From contig NZ_JHYG01000003.1 in the NCBI RefSeq assembly GCF_000687875.1, positions 186,001 through 250,000 of the forward strand: 64,000 nt of DNA, read 5' to 3'. The stretch is from Acidocella facilis ATCC 35904. Lineage in GTDB: Bacteria; Pseudomonadota; Alphaproteobacteria; Acetobacterales; Acetobacteraceae. Below are positions 61,631-64,000 of the stretch, one piece after another. Below the pieces are notes generated by a model. It worked only from the letters and a program-made list of their open reading frames with translations. It had not been told where the DNA came from and searched no databases. The position numbers were made by a program, and so were the translations under genes. Within the stretch, counting starts at the first letter, position 1. Each line of letters begins with the position of its first letter.

Positions 61631-62337
61631 GCGCGGTTCTGGAAATCGATGGTGTGCACACCTATTACGGCAAGAGCCATATTCTGCACGGCGTATCGCT
61701 GAAGGTGGAGGAGGGCGAGCTGGTGGCGCTGCTGGGCCGCAATGGCGCTGGCAAAACCACCACCATGCGCAGCGTGATGAGCCTCACGCCGCCGAAAGCC
61801 GGCAGTGTGAAACTGTTCGGGCGTGACCTCACCCGCGCCTCGCCGCATAAGATCGCGGTCTCCGGCGTCGGCTATGTGCCGGAGGGGCGCAAGATTTTCG
61901 GCCATATGAGCGTGCATGAAAATCTGCAGGTGCCGCCGGAGATCAGCGGGCCGTGGAATATCGAGACGGTGTATGAGCTGTTTCCCCGGCTTTATGAGCG
62001 CCGCGCCAGCAAGGGCGGGCGGCTTTCCGGCGGTGAGCAGGAGATGCTGGCGATTGCCCGCGCGCTGCTGCTGAACCCGAAGCTGCTGATTTTGGACGAG
62101 CCGAGCCAGGGTCTGGCGCCGGTGATCGTGCAGGAGGTGATGCGCACCATCGCGCGGATGAAGAAGGAGGGCATGTCGGTGCTGCTGGTCGAGCAGAACG
62201 CCATGCTGGCCTTGCAGCTGGCGGACCGCGCCTATGTGCTGGCCGATGGCGAGATGGTTTATTCCGGCGATGCGGCGACGCTGAAAGCCGACAAGGCCAG
62301 GATGGAAAGCCTGGCCGGCGTCAGCCATGCGGCCTGA
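61627..62337 (+). CDS. livF: Branched-chain-type ABC ATPase LivF
   Basis: ATPase of 236 residues: Walker A GRNGAGKTTTMR, LivF-specific GVGYVPEGRKIFGHMSVHENL, signature LSGGEQEMLAIARAL, Walker B LLILDEPSQGLAP. Completes the importer with 57663-58916, livH, livM and livG. Confidence 0.95.
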   Translation: MSAVLEIDGVHTYYGKSHILHGVSLKVEEGELVALLGRNGAGKTTTMRSVMSLTPPKAGSVKLFGRDLTRASPHKIAVSGVGYVPEGRKIFGHMSVHENLQVPPEISGPWNIETVYELFPRLYERRASKGGRLSGGEQEMLAIARALLLNPKLLILDEPSQGLAPVIVQEVMRTIARMKKEGMSVLLVEQNAMLALQLADRAYVLADGEMVYSGDAATLKADKARMESLAGVSHAA

Positions 62338-62416
62338 CCAATTGCTCTTGCCCTGAGGGGCGGATCCGGCGTGAAATAGGCTGGAGCCGCGATAAAGACA
62401 GCAAGAGAGTTCGAGG

Positions 62417-63910
62417 ATGTCCCTGCAAATGCCTCTGCCGGACCAGCGTGTGCTGGCCCGGCGCGACGAGATTATCAAGGCGCTGCGCCAGATCGTCCCC
62501 GGGGAAGGGGTGATCGACGCGCCGCATGAGCTGCGGCCTTATGAATCGGACGGCCTCACCGCCTACCGGCAGCCGCCGATGGTGGTGGTGCTGCCGGAGA
62601 CGGTGGAGCAGGTGGCGGCGGTGCTGCGCTACTGCAAAGGGCAGAATATCAAGGTGGTGCCGCGCGGCTCCGGCACCTCGCTCTCCGGCGGGGCGCTGCC
62701 GCTGGCGGACGCGGTGCTGCTCGGCATGGGGCGGTTCAAGAAAATCCTTGAAATTGACTATGAGGATCGTCTGGCGGTGGTGCAGCCGGGCGTTACCAAC
62801 CTTGCCATCACCAAGGCGGTGGAGGGCGAGGGGTTTTATTATGCGCCGGATCCGTCCAGCCAGATCGCCTGTTCCATCGGCGGCAATGTCGCGGAGAATT
62901 CCGGCGGGGTGCATTGCCTGAAATACGGTCTCACCACCAATAACGTGTTGGGCGTGCAGCTTGTGACGATGGAGGGCGAGATTTTGCGCTTCGGCGGCAA
63001 GGCGCTGGAGGCGCCGGGGCTGGATCTGCTCGGCATCATCGTCGGCTCCGAGGGGCTGCTGGGGGTGGTGACGGAGGTGACGGTGCGGATTTTGCCGAAG
63101 CCGGAGACCGCGAAGGCGCTGCTGATCGGTTTTCCCAGCGTGGAATCCGCCGGGCAATGCGTGGCGGACACCATCGCCGCGGGGATCATTCCGGCCGGGA
63201 TGGAGATGATGGACAAGCCCGCCATCCATGCCGCCGAGGCCTTCGTGCAGGTCGGTTATCCGCTGGATGTGGAGGCGCTGCTGATTGTCGAGCTGGATGG
63301 GCCGGAGGCGGAATGCAGCCATCTGATCCAGGAGGTCGAGGCGATTGCGCGGGCCAACCAGGCGGGGATGATCCGCATCTCCCGCGATGAGGCGGAGCGG
63401 CTGGCCTTCTGGGCCGGGCGCAAGGCGGCGTTTCCGGCGGTGGGGCGGATTTCGCCGGATTATTACTGCATGGATGGCACCATCCCGCGCGCCAAGCTGC
63501 CGGTGGTGCTGCAGCGGATGAACGCGCTCTCCGAACAATATGGGCTGGGGGTGGCGAATGTGTTCCATGCCGGGGACGGCAATCTGCATCCTTTGATCCT
63601 GTACGATGCCAACAAGCCCGGCGAGCTGGAGCGGGCGGAGGAATTTGGCGCCGATATTCTCAGGCTGTGCGTCGAGGTGGGCGGGGTGCTCACCGGCGAG
63701 CATGGGGTGGGGGTGGAGAAGCGCGATCTGATGCCGGCGATGTTCTCCGAGGACGATCTGCGCCAGCAGCAGCGGCTGAAATGCGCGTTCGATCCCGAGC
63801 TGCTGCTCAATCCGGGGAAAGTGTTCCCGAGCCTGCATCGCTGTGCGGAGCTGGGGCGGATGCATGTGCATCGCGGGGCCTTGCCGTTTCCCGAACTGCC
63901 AAGGTTTTGA
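62417..63910 (+). CDS. glcD: Glycolate oxidase subunit GlcD (FAD-linked)
   Basis: FAD-binding oxidase of 497 residues. The PCMH-type domain has VVPRGSGTSLSGGALPL, IACSIGGNVAENSGGVHCLKYGLTTNNVLG and GSEGLLGVVTEV. The C-terminal cap has VFHAGDGNLHPLILYD and LTGEHGVGVEKRD. With GlcE and GlcF it oxidises glycolate (or D-lactate) to glyoxylate, feeding the quinone pool. The start of glcE follows after 2 bp. Placement behind the dehydrogenase and importer suggests a route yielding glycolate. Confidence 0.94.
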   Translation: MSLQMPLPDQRVLARRDEIIKALRQIVPGEGVIDAPHELRPYESDGLTAYRQPPMVVVLPETVEQVAAVLRYCKGQNIKVVPRGSGTSLSGGALPLADAVLLGMGRFKKILEIDYEDRLAVVQPGVTNLAITKAVEGEGFYYAPDPSSQIACSIGGNVAENSGGVHCLKYGLTTNNVLGVQLVTMEGEILRFGGKALEAPGLDLLGIIVGSEGLLGVVTEVTVRILPKPETAKALLIGFPSVESAGQCVADTIAAGIIPAGMEMMDKPAIHAAEAFVQVGYPLDVEALLIVELDGPEAECSHLIQEVEAIARANQAGMIRISRDEAERLAFWAGRKAAFPAVGRISPDYYCMDGTIPRAKLPVVLQRMNALSEQYGLGVANVFHAGDGNLHPLILYDANKPGELERAEEFGADILRLCVEVGGVLTGEHGVGVEKRDLMPAMFSEDDLRQQQRLKCAFDPELLLNPGKVFPSLHRCAELGRMHVHRGALPFPELPRF

Positions 63911-63912
63911 GC

Positions 63913-64000
63913 ATGACTCCGCAAAATACCAAAGAGGTTTGCGAGATCATCGGCCAGGCGCTGGCGGACGGTGAAAAGCTGGAGATTGTCGGCGGCGGCA
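63913..64000 (+). CDS. glcE: Glycolate oxidase subunit GlcE (partial)
   Basis: First 29 codons only (MTPQNTKEVCEIIGQALADG, then LEIVGGG). The opening helix and strand before the FAD-binding loop match GlcE, and the gene follows glcD directly. The rest lies beyond the window. Confidence 0.75.
   Translation, partial: MTPQNTKEVCEIIGQALADGEKLEIVGGG

Overview
The window is high-GC, gene-dense bacterial chromosome. Gene content points to an alphaproteobacterium, most likely an acidophilic or acetic-acid-type Acetobacteraceae (Acidocella/Acidiphilium-like). The signs are a DUF1127 protein, the dciA-dsbA-smc / mutY neighbourhood usual in alphaproteobacteria, many Tat-type leaders on periplasmic proteins, and GC-rich codon use almost throughout. 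The taxonomy is inference. No rRNA, tRNA, CRISPR array, prophage or intact transposase gene was seen.

Layout. 1-672: 5' part of a PLP-dependent ornithine/diaminopimelate-type decarboxylase (minus strand). 986-3195: OmpR-type two-component pair. 3204-3422: a 219-bp MITE-like element with a long cruciform, repeated at 54877-55095. 3457-7525 (minus): CYTH-CHAD protein, RNA 2',3'-cyclic phosphodiesterase, Xaa-Pro aminopeptidase. 8118-13829: smc, dsbA-like and dciA-like genes (minus), with mutY (plus) overlapping dciA head to head. 13810-14832: M19 dipeptidase. 15044-16426: a lone AT-rich AlbA_2/HATPase regulator that looks acquired. 16651-18333: isochorismatase-like amidohydrolase and ROK kinase (minus). 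18398-20737: TusA-like protein lacking the usual Cys, HDAC-like hydrolase, xseB, ispA.

20906-33981 is one tightly coupled 13-gene unit: xanthine dehydrogenase (xdhA, xdhB, xdhC), a guanine-deaminase-type enzyme, a biuret/triuret-hydrolase-like isochorismatase, a BMP-type nucleobase/nucleoside ABC importer, an AtzG/AtzE/AtzH-like set (HpxX/Y/Z-like) and a TetR regulator. It looks like a scheme for importing purines, oxidising them and recovering nitrogen from ureide or biuret-type breakdown products. It is the best candidate in the window for an undescribed pathway.

33986-43092: nitronate monooxygenase, MFS exporter, membrane protein, an in-frame NagA-MurQ fusion (wall amino-sugar recycling), amidase, TsdA-like dihaem cytochrome c, GntR regulator and two small hypothetical genes. 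43171-45527: a DyP peroxidase and a secreted beta-propeller-like protein behind two Fur-box-like sites. 45698-54862: a signalling block of a hybrid kinase, CheB without receiver, CheR, a CHASE3-GAF kinase with three receivers, and a GAF-PAS-PAS kinase with a receiver. 55309-64000: LysR regulator, iron-type alcohol dehydrogenase, a complete Liv-type ABC importer with an internal terminator, then glcD and the start of glcE; this suggests uptake and oxidation of a small organic acid or alcohol/amide.

Intergenic DNA carries several short structured repeat families: the MITE; a conserved GTTTTGGCGAGC-type box next to a hairpin of variable sequence (three sites); a CAAAAGTTTTTTG box beside a T/A-rich hairpin; and a GAGCATCAAGCT palindrome.
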